The position numbers were made by a program, and so were the translations under genes. The notes below the pieces were generated by a model, which ran no database searches, was not told the DNA's origin, and saw only the letters and a list, made by a program, of their open reading frames with translations. Below, in pieces: positions 45,781-54,794 of a stretch of DNA of 61,150 nucleotides. Position 1 is the stretch's first letter. Each line of letters begins with the position of its first letter. Where the stretch lies: assembly GCA_017431845.1 (NCBI GenBank), contig JAFRKG010000148.1, positions 1 through 61,150 of the forward strand. The letters run 5' to 3'. Origin of the DNA: Methanosphaera sp. (GTDB taxonomy: Archaea > Methanobacteriota > Methanobacteria > Methanobacteriales > Methanobacteriaceae).

Positions 45781-46455
45781 TTAATTAGCTCCTGCTTCTT
45801 GTTCACTTATTACACCTAATTTTACAAGGATATCTGGTCTTGCATCTTGGATGTAATTGTAAATAACCATTGTTAATAGACCTTCTGCTATAGCTAAAGG
45901 TATTTGAGTTACTGCAAATATAGTTAAGAATGCTGCAAAAGTAGCTCCCATGTTTGCACCTGGGAATGCTAATGATAACTCCACAGAAGTTGCCACGTAG
46001 GTCATTAAATCTGCAACAAATGCTGTAAAGAATATTGAAATTGGTGCAGATAAGTTCATTTTTCTAAGTGCTACCCAAACTACGTAACCACATACTGGAC
46101 CTACAATACCCATTGAGAAAATATTTGCTCCGAGTGTTGTTAATCCACCGTGTGCTAATAATATAGCTTGGAATAATAATACTATTACTGATAATACTGC
46201 GGTTACTGCCGGACCAAAGAATACTGTACCTAAACCATTTCCACATGGGTGGGAACAACTTCCACTTACGGATGGCATTTTTAATGATGATAAGATAAAC
46301 ATAAATGCCCCTGAAAGTGCAAGTAATGGTAATGCGTCATCATTCTCAGCAGTTGCTTTTTTTATTTGCATTATACCATAAATTACAACTATTGCAGAGA
46401 TAATGAACCATATGGCACACCACATTGGTGGTAAGTAACCTTCCATTATGTGCAT
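45781..46455 (-). CDS. cbiM: cobalt ECF transporter substrate-binding membrane protein CbiM
   Basis: A 224-residue S component. It begins with the metal-binding signature MHIMEGYLPP (the N-terminal His is the ligand in NikM/CbiM), has the loop SVSGSCSHPCGNGLGTVFFGP, and about seven transmembrane helices. GGAGG is well placed before the ATG. It is the first gene of cbiMNQO. The upstream 500-bp gap must hold its promoter. Co versus Ni specificity cannot be settled by sequence alone, though the CbiN-type partner favours Co. Confidence 0.95.
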   Translation of the reverse strand: MHIMEGYLPPMWCAIWFIISAIVVIYGIMQIKKATAENDDALPLLALSGAFMFILSSLKMPSVSGSCSHPCGNGLGTVFFGPAVTAVLSVIVLLFQAILLAHGGLTTLGANIFSMGIVGPVCGYVVWVALRKMNLSAPISIFFTAFVADLMTYVATSVELSLAFPGANMGATFAAFLTIFAVTQIPLAIAEGLLTMVIYNYIQDARPDILVKLGVISEQEAGAN

Positions 46456-46955
46456 GTTTTATTTTCCTCCATATCATAAAAACTTATTAATTTAAAAAAT
46501 ATATTTCATTATCAAATGTCTTTTCATTCTTTAACAAAATAATGATTATTATTATATTCGCTATATTATTTAAATATGTTGATAATGATTTAATTAAACT
46601 TTAATCATTTATAAAATTATACATATTTAGGTTAACTTAAATATAATTATGTAATAGAAAATTGAAAAAATTAATAAAAAAAGAATTAACAAACGATTCT
46701 GAAAATCACTTTTAAAAAATAAAAAATCAAAAAAAATATTAATAGAAAATATTGCATAAAAAAAGTAGGTAATACACTATCTTAAAAACAATAATAACGA
46801 TAGAAAAAAATCAATAAAAAAAACAAAATAATCATGTATTACCATACAGCGAAAAATGATTAAACCAGTAATAATAAATTAAAATAAAATTATAAAAAAA
46901 TACTAGCCCATAAAGAAATAAAATAATATTATATTGTAAAAATAAAGGTGTAAAT
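46456..46955. other. 500-bp divergent intergenic region between cbiM and pyrF
   Basis: There is no gene here. It must contain the promoters of cbiM (minus) and pyrF (plus). AATGATT occurs at 46541-46547 and 46584-46590, and its inverse AATCATT at 46603-46609, making an inverted repeat with a 12-base spacer near the cbiM side. The half adjacent to pyrF is almost pure A/T. I saw no RNA-like fold and no riboswitch motif. Confidence 0.5.
46584..46609 (-). promoter_or_regulatory. inverted repeat AATGATT-N12-AATCATT upstream of cbiMNQO
   Basis: A 7-bp perfect inverted repeat with a 12-base AT spacer lies about 130 bp ahead of cbiM. A third copy of AATGATT is at 46541. It could be an operator for a metal-responsive regulator of the cobalt importer. 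The sequence is AT-rich and may arise by chance. It does not match the GTATGA-type NikR operator. Confidence 0.25.
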
Positions 46956-47603
46956 ATGATAGTAAAAAATAAAATTATCCTAGCACTTGATGTAGAAGAA
47001 GAAAAAAAAGCATTTTCAATACTAGAAAACACTACAAAATATTTAGATACCATAAAAATAGGATATCCAATTACACTAGCTTTAGGACCACAAATAATAA
47101 CAACAATAAAAGAAAACTTTGATGTGAAAATAATAGCAGATTTTAAAGTAGCCGATATTGACGCAACAAACGAAAAGATAGTAAGAAATACTTTAAATTA
47201 TGGGGCCGATTCTATCATAGTACATGGTTTCACAGGAGAAGATAGTGTAATTGCATGTAAAAATGCTGCAGAAAACTTAGGTAAAGAAATATTCTTATTA
47301 ACAGAAATGTCACATCCAGGAGCTGAAAGATTCTTAAAACCAGTCTCATTAGAAATAGCCCAAATGGGAGTAGAACTAGGAATCAGAAATTATGTTGCTC
47401 CTGCAACAAAATTAGACCGATTAGAAAAAATAAGAAAAATAGTTGGAAAAGATTCATTCATTATTTCACCAGGAGTAGGTGTTCAAGGAGGAGAAGCAAA
47501 AGAAACTTTACAATATGCTGATGCAGCCATTATTGGCCGAAGCATTTATAATTCAGATTCTCCACAAGAAACTCTAAAAAACATTATACAAACAATTATT
47601 TAA
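46956..47603 (+). CDS. pyrF: orotidine 5'-phosphate decarboxylase
   Basis: A 215-residue TIM-barrel enzyme that decarboxylates OMP to UMP. The catalytic block is KIIADFKVADIDATN (Lys/Asp pair). The beginning ILALDVEEE holds the substrate Asp, and the phosphate loop SPGVGVQGGEAKE plus GRSIYNSDSP are at the C-terminal side. GGTG is ahead of the ATG. The last 30 bp overlap the 3' end of the membrane-protein gene on the opposite strand. Confidence 0.95.
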   Translation: MIVKNKIILALDVEEEKKAFSILENTTKYLDTIKIGYPITLALGPQIITTIKENFDVKIIADFKVADIDATNEKIVRNTLNYGADSIIVHGFTGEDSVIACKNAAENLGKEIFLLTEMSHPGAERFLKPVSLEIAQMGVELGIRNYVAPATKLDRLEKIRKIVGKDSFIISPGVGVQGGEAKETLQYADAAIIGRSIYNSDSPQETLKNIIQTII

Positions 47604-48161
47604 CTTATTTGAAAATTCATAACCCAAATCAAATAAATAGAAATATACTATTGTCACAGGTTCAAAGTATAATTCGATTCCAAAGAATAAATTAGGATAA
47701 AAAACATGAATTAAACCCAATACTGATAATATAAGTACGGTTATTTTAGCAACATACCTATATTTAAGTAATTTATGAACAAAAGTTAAATTAAAACCTT
47801 TTTCTTCTTTTTCATCAACAAAATCATTACCTTTTTCATCGAAATACATTGCAAGAATACAAACAAACAAACAAGGCCAACTTAAATGAGGAAATCCAAT
47901 TAAAATCAGAATTAATATGAAAAGAACTGCTGAAATAATATGATTTAAACTATCAACCTTATTAGCCAAAGCAGTACCTACAAGAATACTTAAGAATATA
48001 CAAGCAGCATCCACACAATTAACAGATAAATAAACAGTACATATAACACACAGAATACCAGAAACTACTGACAATATTAAATTATCCATTTCATCCATCA
48101 AATCATCAGATGTCTTCATAAAATATCCTGATAAAGCAAAAAGAATAGCATTAATTATCAA
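47574..48161 (-). CDS. uncharacterised multi-pass membrane protein
   Basis: A 195-residue protein with about six hydrophobic helices. The start is TTG at 48161, seven bases after GGTGAT, which lies just past the dys stop, so the two are co-translated. A small conserved-looking motif KTSDDLMDEMDN follows the first helix and may bind metal or substrate; aspartates in membrane enzymes of the UbiA type came to mind, but the second Asp motif is not clear (FDEKGNDFVDEKE). I do not assign a function. Its 3' end overlaps pyrF by 30 bp. Confidence 0.7.
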   Translation of the reverse strand: MIINAILFALSGYFMKTSDDLMDEMDNLILSVVSGILCVICTVYLSVNCVDAACIFLSILVGTALANKVDSLNHIISAVLFILILILIGFPHLSWPCLFVCILAMYFDEKGNDFVDEKEEKGFNLTFVHKLLKYRYVAKITVLILSVLGLIHVFYPNLFFGIELYFEPVTIVYFYLFDLGYEFSNKLNNCLYNVF

Positions 48162-48167
48162 TAGCTA

Positions 48168-49088
48168 TCACCCATTTATTTTATCTAACGCGCTTGCAAC
48201 AATTAAGGGGAACAATACTGTTGCATCACCCACCACTGTAACAAGATTAGAACCTTTTTTAGCTTTAGCCCAAGATTTAGCTTCTTCTAATGGTGCTCCA
48301 CTTAAACTACCACCCTCACTTCTATCCAATGTAATTTGAATACCGGCATCTATTCCACCCGTAAGTATGTTAGAAGCCAGAGCGTAATGTTTAGGTAATC
48401 CTCCACCAAGCATGCATGCTGTTACTTTTTTACAGCCATATACAAAATCAGACAAATAAGCCATATCCCCAACTGCACTTATAGTAAAATCATTATCTTG
48501 ACAATAAATCCATAATTGTAATCCAATCATACAATCAATTAAACCCGGAGCAAAAATAGGCACATTATTTTTTGCAGCAGTTGCAATGAAAGAATTATCA
48601 TCATCAACCAATAGCCCAATTTCATAGATAAACTTTTGAATAGAAATAGTATCATACTTTTCATTAATCTTAGCAAAAATTTTATGTATTTCCTCTTCAA
48701 AAACTTCAAAATCCTCAGACTTAGTATAAATATCAGCTATACGGCCCATCCCATTATCTTGAAGTACTTCATCATCTTCCCCCGTACTAATATAATGTCT
48801 TCCACCAAATGATTCTACTAAATCATGGGTTAAATTTGCTCCACTAGAAATTATCAAATCAACATAACCCCAATCTACCAGATCACGTACTACTTTTCTT
48901 AAACCTCCTGGAATCATTGGCCCAGCTAAGCTTAAAAATATTTTTGTATCTTCATCTTTTATAGAATCCGCTAACAGTTTTGTTGCATGAGAAATTCTTC
49001 CAGCACCCAAAACTCCTGATTCATCTAATTGTTCCATAAAATCTGAAATTGTCATGTTATTTGTAATTTCTATATGTTTAACTTTCAT
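48168..49088 (-). CDS. dys: deoxyhypusine synthase
   Basis: A 306-residue NAD-dependent enzyme that transfers the aminobutyl group of spermidine to a lysine of aIF5A. Core family blocks are ADSIKDEDTKIFLSLAGPMIPGG, RKVVRDLVDWGYVDLIISSGANL and, near the C-terminus, LSGAPLEEAKSWAKAKK, where the Lys after SWA is the catalytic Lys. The start is at 49088 (MKVKHIEITN) because GGAG lies nine bases ahead; the upstream TTG lies before that site. The substrate spermidine links to the agmatinase gene speB. Confidence 0.94.
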   Translation of the reverse strand: MKVKHIEITNNMTISDFMEQLDESGVLGAGRISHATKLLADSIKDEDTKIFLSLAGPMIPGGLRKVVRDLVDWGYVDLIISSGANLTHDLVESFGGRHYISTGEDDEVLQDNGMGRIADIYTKSEDFEVFEEEIHKIFAKINEKYDTISIQKFIYEIGLLVDDDNSFIATAAKNNVPIFAPGLIDCMIGLQLWIYCQDNDFTISAVGDMAYLSDFVYGCKKVTACMLGGGLPKHYALASNILTGGIDAGIQITLDRSEGGSLSGAPLEEAKSWAKAKKGSNLVTVVGDATVLFPLIVASALDKING

Positions 49089-49131
49089 AAAAAAAATCTC
49101 CAAAAAAATAACTTATAAAAAAAAATTAAAA

Positions 49132-50016
49132 TTAATTAGTAAAACTTACTAATCTACGTAAAACATCAGTAAAAGTAACCATACCAGTTATTTCTTCATT
49201 TTCATCTAATAAAATTAACATAGAAACATCATTTTGATATAAAGTACCCATACTATGCATTAAAGTATTTGTTTCTTTAGCAATAGCAACATCTTCATCA
49301 ATGAAATCTTTTACTTTGGCTTCAAACTTGTTTTCAGCAACCATTTTAATAACATCAGAATATTTAACTATTCCTTTAATTTCATCATCCACAATTACTG
49401 GTATTCCCTTAATATTGTGTTCAATCATCAGTTTAGTTACTTCTGTTAATGATTCATCATAACCTATAGAACAGGTTATTGGAGTAGCCAAATCTTTAAC
49501 TTGAACATTAGGTATACTTAATATACCCTCTGTTTTGAGTAATAATGCATTATCAACATCATCTCTTCCAATAATTGTTCCAAAAACTGTTAAGTTGTTT
49601 ACAGGAGTTGGACCTATTTTAATCTTATTATCTAAATCTAATTGTTTAATATCCCCCAGTACTGTGATTGTTGCTTCACATGCACCTGGACGTAAGATAT
49701 TAGTAAATTCAATTTTGTTAACTGATATGTCAGATACAGCCTGATCATTTACAAATATAGGAACATGTATTTCACAAGGATCATTTTCTATATTTAATGT
49801 ATGATAAGCATCAAGTGTAGGCTTATAACCACCCCTTGGACCAGGAACTCCTTGAACTAAACCTAAACTCCGTAATGATTGCATTTGATTCCTGATAGTA
49901 CCTGCATTTCTTCCCATCAAATCGGCTATACTTTCACATTTTACAGAGGTACATTTAGATTTTCTATATAAATTAATTAAACTTTGTAATATCTCTTTTT
50001 GTACTGAAGTAAGCAT
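49132..50016 (-). CDS. HTH transcriptional regulator with two CBS domains
   Basis: A 294-residue protein. Residues about 1-60 are a winged helix (KCESIADLMGRNAGTIRNQMQSL, GPRGGYKPT). Residues about 65-165 are a middle domain (ILRPGACEATITVLGD). Residues 170-294 contain a CBS pair (LTEVTKLMIEHNIKGIPVIVDDEIKGIV, MGTLYQNDVSMLILLDENEEITG). This architecture is common in Methanobacteria and suggests a regulator that senses an adenosyl ligand such as AMP, ATP or SAM; the target is unknown. The start is set after GGTGG at 50016. It is divergent from atwA with 250 bp between them. Confidence 0.8.
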   Translation of the reverse strand: MLTSVQKEILQSLINLYRKSKCTSVKCESIADLMGRNAGTIRNQMQSLRSLGLVQGVPGPRGGYKPTLDAYHTLNIENDPCEIHVPIFVNDQAVSDISVNKIEFTNILRPGACEATITVLGDIKQLDLDNKIKIGPTPVNNLTVFGTIIGRDDVDNALLLKTEGILSIPNVQVKDLATPITCSIGYDESLTEVTKLMIEHNIKGIPVIVDDEIKGIVKYSDVIKMVAENKFEAKVKDFIDEDVAIAKETNTLMHSMGTLYQNDVSMLILLDENEEITGMVTFTDVLRRLVSFTN

Positions 50017-50268
50017 AGCTACCACCTTTATAAATCTTTTGAGATTATGTGAAAAATTAACATATGTTCTCTTAAAAAAAACTCTGTATATTATGTTTAT
50101 ATTTGAGATATAATAAAAAGGTTATGATAAATAATGATAAATTCATTTATTTCAAAAAATATAATATTAATTAACTAGAAAAATACTTCCATATAAATAG
50201 TAATCAAAAAAATAATTTGATATGGTAAATTAACAAATGATTATAACAATTCAATTTTAGGTGCAATA

Positions 50269-51867
50269 ATGAGTTTTATAGAAGTTAAAAATGTTACAAA
50301 GAATTTTGATAACACTCCCGTATTAAAAAATATTAATTTAGAAATAAATGAAGGAGAAGTATTAGGAGTTCTTGGAAGAAGTGGTTCAGGTAAGTCTGTG
50401 TTACTTAATATGTTAAGAGGGATACCAGAATACCAGCCAGATGAAGGAGAAATTTTTTACAATATATCAATATGTCCTGAATGTGAACATGTAGATGTTC
50501 CTTCAAAAGCAAATACCCCTTGTTCTTGTGGGGGAAGATTAAAAGAACAAAAAATTAACTTATGGAAAAGTACTCGTTCTGAATTTGCTGCAATAAAAAG
50601 ACGAATTTCCATCATGTTACAGAGAACTTTTGCATTATACGAAGAAGAAACCGTTATAGAAAATATAATGAAATCATTCGAAGATCAACGAGATCCAGAC
50701 AATATCAATAAGGCAATAGAATTACTAAAAATGACTAGGATGGAACATCGAACAACACATATTGCTCGTGATTTAAGTGGTGGAGAAAAACAAAGAATTG
50801 TACTTGCAAGACAATTAGCAAAAAATCCAATGCTATTCCTAGCAGATGAACCAACAGGAACATTGGATCCAAAAACTGCTACATTGTTACATAATGCTTT
50901 ATTAAGTGGAGTTAAAGATAAAAATATTACAATGATTATCAACTCACACTGGCCAGAAGTAATAGAAGACTTATCTGATCGAGTTATATGGCTAGAAAAT
51001 GGAGAAATAAAAGAAGAAGGAAATCCATCAGAGATAGTAGCAGAATTCGTTGAAGAAATACCATTGCCACCAAAACATGAAGCAGTAGCTATAGGTGATT
51101 CATTAATTAAAATGACTGACTTAAAAAAATATTATTTCTCTGTATCAAGAGGAGTAGTTAAATCAGTGGATGGAGTAACATTAACCATTAATGAAGGTGA
51201 AATAGCAAGTATAGTAGGTTTAAGTGGTGCTGGAAAAACAACACTTTCCAAAGTAATTGCAGGATTAGTTGAACCTAGTGATGGAGAAATAGAAGTTAGA
51301 CTAGGTGAGGAATGGATAGATATCTCACAAAAAGGACCACAACATAGAGGTCGTGTAACACCACACATAGGCTTATTACATCAAGATTTCAGTTTATATC
51401 CATATAAAACAATTCTTGGAAACTTAACTGATGCAATTAGTTTAGATTTACCATCAGAATTTGCAAAAATGAAATCATTACACGTTTTAACTGCTGTCGG
51501 ATTTAAAGAAGAAGAAGCAGCTTCACTATTAGAAAAATATCCTGACCAGATGAGTGGAGGAGAACGTCACAGAGTTGCAATTGCACAAGTATTAATCAAA
51601 GAACCTAACATCGTAATTTTAGATGAACCAACAGGAACAATGGACCCAATTACAAGAAGACATGTTACTGAATCAATATTAAATGCACGTGAAGAATTAG
51701 ATCAAACTTTCATTATCATTTCACACGATATGGACTTTGTTCTAGAATGTTGTGATACTGCAGCACTAATGAGAGATGGAAAATTATTAGATCATGGAAA
51801 ACCAGAAGACATTGTGGATAAATTAACTTCACAAGAAAAAACAAAAATGCTTAACAAACAATTATAA
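50269..51867 (+). CDS. atwA: methyl-coenzyme M reductase system component A2 (AtwA)
   Basis: A 532-residue soluble double ABC ATPase required for ATP-dependent activation of methyl-coenzyme M reductase. Domain 1 has Walker A GRSGSGKS, then a Cys ribbon (Cys69, Cys72, Cys85, Cys87; CPECEHV and CSCGGR), signature [10 protein letters not shown] and [11 protein letters not shown]. Domain 2 has [19 protein letters not shown] and [10 protein letters not shown]. The Cys4 insert is typical of true A2 and absent from the copy at 15873. GGTGC lies before the ATG. It is preceded by a divergent HTH-CBS regulator gene. Confidence 0.92.
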   Translation: MSFIEVKNVTKNFDNTPVLKNINLEINEGEVLGVLGRSGSGKSVLLNMLRGIPEYQPDEGEIFYNISICPECEHVDVPSKANTPCSCGGRLKEQKINLWKSTRSEFAAIKRRISIMLQRTFALYEEETVIENIMKSFEDQRDPDNINKAIELLKMTRMEHRTTHIARDLSGGEKQRIVLARQLAKNPMLFLADEPTGTLDPKTATLLHNALLSGVKDKNITMIINSHWPEVIEDLSDRVIWLENGEIKEEGNPSEIVAEFVEEIPLPPKHEAVAIGDSLIKMTDLKKYYFSVSRGVVKSVDGVTLTINEGEIASIVGLSGAGKTTLSKVIAGLVEPSDGEIEVRLGEEWIDISQKGPQHRGRVTPHIGLLHQDFSLYPYKTILGNLTDAISLDLPSEFAKMKSLHVLTAVGFKEEEAASLLEKYPDQMSGGERHRVAIAQVLIKEPNIVILDEPTGTMDPITRRHVTESILNAREELDQTFIIISHDMDFVLECCDTAALMRDGKLLDHGKPEDIVDKLTSQEKTKMLNKQL

Positions 51868-51895
51868 AATTTCTCCACCCATCCCTCTTTAAGGA

Positions 51896-51917
51896 AACTT
51901 TTTTTTGAAAAAAAAAT
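51896..51917. terminator. bidirectional T/A-tract terminator between atwA and cofH
   Basis: Eight T (51899-51906), a G, then nine A (51908-51916) separate the two convergent stop codons. Each strand thus presents a U-tract to its own transcript. This is the simplest archaeal termination arrangement for a convergent pair. Confidence 0.6.
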
Positions 51918-51922
51918 AGATA

Positions 51923-52972
51923 TTATAAGAATTCATACTTAGTTGTACGTTCTTGTGGAATTCGGCCAATATCATTGATTAATTGATGAATCTTTTCAAC
52001 AGATAAATAGCCACCATAACCACCACCTGCAGCTGTGGATATTTTATCTTCAATCATTGTCCCACCAATATCATTTGCTCCACAATTTAAAGCAACTTGT
52101 GTCATCCTAAGACCTAATTTAACCCATGAAACTTGAATATTAGGAATAACATTTCCAAAAATAATCCTGGATATTGCATGAACTTTCAAGTCTTCAATGC
52201 CTGTTGCACCATTTGAAATTTTTCCCAGTTCATTATTTTCTCCAAGAAATGTCATAGGTACAAATTCTGTAAATCCCTTAGTTTCTTCCTGGATTTCTTT
52301 AAGTAAAAACATGTGATTAATTCTATCTTCCCATGATTCTATACTACCATACATTATTGTAGATGTTGTTGGAATTCCTAATTGATGTGCTTCTTTTACT
52401 ACTTGAGCCCATTCATTAGTAGTTAACTTATTTGGACATATTTGTTGACGAATTGAATCAACTAAAATTTCTGCAGATGCTCCCGTCATCGTATCCATAC
52501 CTGCATCTTTTAATAATTTTAATGCTTCATATGTTGTTATATCAGAATTTTTAGCTGTTTGAAAAACTTCTGCAGGACTTAAAGCATGCAAACATATATC
52601 ATAATTATCTTTAATATTCTTTATTAAATCACAGTAATAGTTTATATCCATGTCCTTGGTTATGCCACCAAACAAACATATTTCTGTGGCTCCAACGGAT
52701 TTTGCTTGTAATATACTATCAGATATTTCTTCATTGGTCATCATGTAATTTTCATGATTTCTGAAAGAACAAAATTTACATCCAATGATACAATGGTCTG
52801 TTATGTCTATCGCCTTATTAACCACATAGGTTACTTTTTCTCCTACAATTGTTTTTCTTAATCTATCTGCAGTATCAAATAATTCAAATTGATTTTCTGA
52901 GTGAACCAAATCTAAAGCAATTTGTGGAGTTATTTCATTATCTAATGTTTTATAATAAATTTTTTCTAGCAT
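51923..52972 (-). CDS. cofH: FO synthase subunit CofH (radical SAM)
   Basis: CofH joins tyrosine-derived radical to 5-amino-6-ribitylaminouracil in the making of FO, the chromophore of coenzyme F420. It has 349 residues. The radical SAM cluster is Cys61-x3-Cys65-x2-Cys68 (CIIGCKFC). The CofH-specific KFCSFRN sequence, GATEICLFGG, LHALSPAEVF and the C-terminal GGTMIEDKISTAAGG match the family. GTGAT precedes the ATG. CofG is not in the window. It works with FAD synthetase and other flavin-like pathways near it. Confidence 0.95.
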   Translation of the reverse strand: MLEKIYYKTLDNEITPQIALDLVHSENQFELFDTADRLRKTIVGEKVTYVVNKAIDITDHCIIGCKFCSFRNHENYMMTNEEISDSILQAKSVGATEICLFGGITKDMDINYYCDLIKNIKDNYDICLHALSPAEVFQTAKNSDITTYEALKLLKDAGMDTMTGASAEILVDSIRQQICPNKLTTNEWAQVVKEAHQLGIPTTSTIMYGSIESWEDRINHMFLLKEIQEETKGFTEFVPMTFLGENNELGKISNGATGIEDLKVHAISRIIFGNVIPNIQVSWVKLGLRMTQVALNCGANDIGGTMIEDKISTAAGGGYGGYLSVEKIHQLINDIGRIPQERTTKYEFL

Positions 52973-53096
52973 TGAATCACATGCCCCTAATAATGTAATT
53001 CTAGAATTAGATTTAATGTTCTTAGTTAAAATAAGTATTGAAAAAAATAGTATTTGATAAACATATCTTGAAAAAATAGGTTGGGAAATTGAAAAA

Positions 53097-53387
53097 TTAT
53101 TCAGGTAAGTTTAATTTCCATAGATAATATAATTCTTCAATTTTATCCTGTTTTTTAGATCGTTTTTTAGATTTCTTTTTAAGAGTAGATTCTTCACCAG
53201 TCCAATCGTCAACTACTTCATCTAAGTAGTTTGCTATTTCTTCATCATAATAACGAGTACCTATGGTGTAACATTCTGCTTCGTTACGAATATAAATTAT
53301 TCCTGGCTTATCGTCATCACCAGCACCTTTTTCGTTCATAATATCGGTTATTTTTAATAATATGTCATAATATTTCTTTGCTACCAT
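53097..53387 (-). CDS. small uncharacterised protein with basic segment
   Basis: A 96-residue protein with AAGGAGA ahead of the ATG, so translation is well supported. The front half is helical (YYDILLKITDIMNEKG) and includes a Tyr-rich stretch (CYTIGTRYYDEEIANYLDEV). Residues about 70-80 are a basic patch (LKKKSKKRSKKQDK), which could bind nucleic acid. I do not recognise the family. It lies 82 bp after ribL, same strand. Confidence 0.65.
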   Translation of the reverse strand: MVAKKYYDILLKITDIMNEKGAGDDDKPGIIYIRNEAECYTIGTRYYDEEIANYLDEVVDDWTGEESTLKKKSKKRSKKQDKIEELYYLWKLNLPE

Positions 53388-53469
53388 GAAGATATCTCCT
53401 TAAAATTAACGTAAAATATAATATTACTATTTATATTTAATACAGTATATTAATTTTTAGTACAAAAAA

Positions 53470-53925
53470 TTAATCACAGTCTTCGAAAACTTTTTCATCA
53501 AAATGGGTTTGTTTAATTTTTTTAATGATTTTACAAGTACTATCCAATTCAAATTTCTTATAATCTTCGATTTTAACTACTTTAATTCTTAAACCTATAT
53601 CTTCTAGTTGTTTTTGTAGTTTTATTGGAGAAAATTTTTGATCAGGACCTATTGCTATAATATCTGGTTGAATTTCTTGAACTATTTTAAAAGGATTTCC
53701 TTCATTACCTATGAAAACTTTATCAACTATTTCTAATTTTGATATTAATTCTGCTCTTTGGTCTTGTGGCATGATAGGTATTCGTTTATGTTTTTCAACT
53801 GTTTTATCTGTTGCAATTATAACAAATAATTCTGCTTTGGTTCCACCCAACTTTTTTGCTTCTTCTAAATAAAAAACATGCCCTGGATGTAAAATATCAA
53901 ATGTTCCGGAAGCCATTACTTTAAT
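53470..53925 (-). CDS. ribL: archaeal FAD synthetase RibL, probably with an ATT start codon
   Basis: RibL adenylylates FMN to FAD. The nucleotidyltransferase motif is GTFDILHPGH (HPGH) and the later block is RAELISKLEIVDKVFIG. C-terminal Cys residues (SCTCK-like: DSTCKII) fit the air-sensitive archaeal type. The first ATG (53914-53916) starts at MASGTFD, four residues before the core, and lies 18 bases past the GGGGGA ribosome binding site (53934-53939 region). The codon nine bases upstream, ATT (53923-53925), gives the family-like start (I/M)KVMASGTFD and a spacing of nine. No ATG, GTG or TTG exists between the upstream stop (53944) and this ATG. hisA ends 18 bp upstream. Confidence 0.85.
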   Translation of the reverse strand: MKVMASGTFDILHPGHVFYLEEAKKLGGTKAELFVIIATDKTVEKHKRIPIMPQDQRAELISKLEIVDKVFIGNEGNPFKIVQEIQPDIIAIGPDQKFSPIKLQKQLEDIGLRIKVVKIEDYKKFELDSTCKIIKKIKQTHFDEKVFEDCD

Positions 53926-53943
53926 ATTATCAGTTCCCCCATA

Positions 53944-54657
53944 TCATTTTTGAAATTTAAGTGTGTCTTCGAAATTGATTAAACCTTTATATAATGCTGA
54001 TCCAATGACAACATAATCCGTGCCCAATTCTGATAAAATTTTTAAGTCATTTAATGATGTTATTCCACCAGAATAGATGATTGGAATATTTATATTAGAT
54101 AATAATTCCTTAACTGGTTTTAAATCAACACCACCAAGTAATCCTTCAACATCAACATTCGTGAATAATATTGAACCAGCACCTTTTTCTTCAAAAATTT
54201 TAGCATATTCTACTGGTGATTTATCTGTATATTCTGTCCATCCATGAGTTACAACTTTATTATCTTTACTATCTAATGAAACACAGATTCTTTCTGAACC
54301 ATATTCATCAGATAGTTGTGTTATATACTCGGGATTCTTTATTGCCATTGTCCCTATTATTACGGTATTAATTCCAGACTCAAGTAATTTTTTTGCATCT
54401 TCTATTGTTCTTATTCCTCCACCCATTTGTATAGGTACTTCTGATTTTTGGATAATTTTTTTAACTATTTCAAGGTTTTCTCCACTGCCTAATGCACCGT
54501 CCAAATCTACTATATGTAACCTTTTTGCGCCTTTATTAATCCAGTGCATTGCTACTTCATCAGGATTATCTATTATTACTTGTTCAGTTCCTGGTTCTCC
54601 TTGAACTAATTGAACACATTTACCATTTTTAAGGTCTACTGCAGGAATTATTATCAT
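53944..54657 (-). CDS. hisA: phosphoribosylformimino-AICAR phosphate isomerase HisA
   Basis: A 237-residue (beta/alpha)8 isomerase in histidine synthesis. The general base is in MIIIPAVDLKNGKCVQLVQG near the N-terminus (the Asp of VDLK). The mid block is PIQMGGGIRTIEDAKKLL and the second catalytic Asp is in GWTEYTDKSP. The end IYSGGITSLNDL and ALYKGL is family-typical. Length is exact for archaeal HisA. It is followed by ribL. No other his genes are in the window. Confidence 0.96.
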   Translation of the reverse strand: MIIIPAVDLKNGKCVQLVQGEPGTEQVIIDNPDEVAMHWINKGAKRLHIVDLDGALGSGENLEIVKKIIQKSEVPIQMGGGIRTIEDAKKLLESGINTVIIGTMAIKNPEYITQLSDEYGSERICVSLDSKDNKVVTHGWTEYTDKSPVEYAKIFEEKGAGSILFTNVDVEGLLGGVDLKPVKELLSNINIPIIYSGGITSLNDLKILSELGTDYVVIGSALYKGLINFEDTLKFQK

Positions 54658-54794
54658 GAAATCAACTCTTTTGAATTATTATTATAAATATTAGTATGTT
54701 ATATTAATTACATTTAATTTTCTAATCTATCCCTAATTAATTTAAAACATAAGATACATAATAAGTATTAATAAATTTTTGAGAATTGTAATCT

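Noticed and set aside
46456-46955. Cobalamin riboswitch upstream of cbiM
   Set aside because: No B12-box-like sequence or GC-containing stems are visible; the region is nearly pure A/T. Cobalamin riboswitches are also not expected in this lineage.
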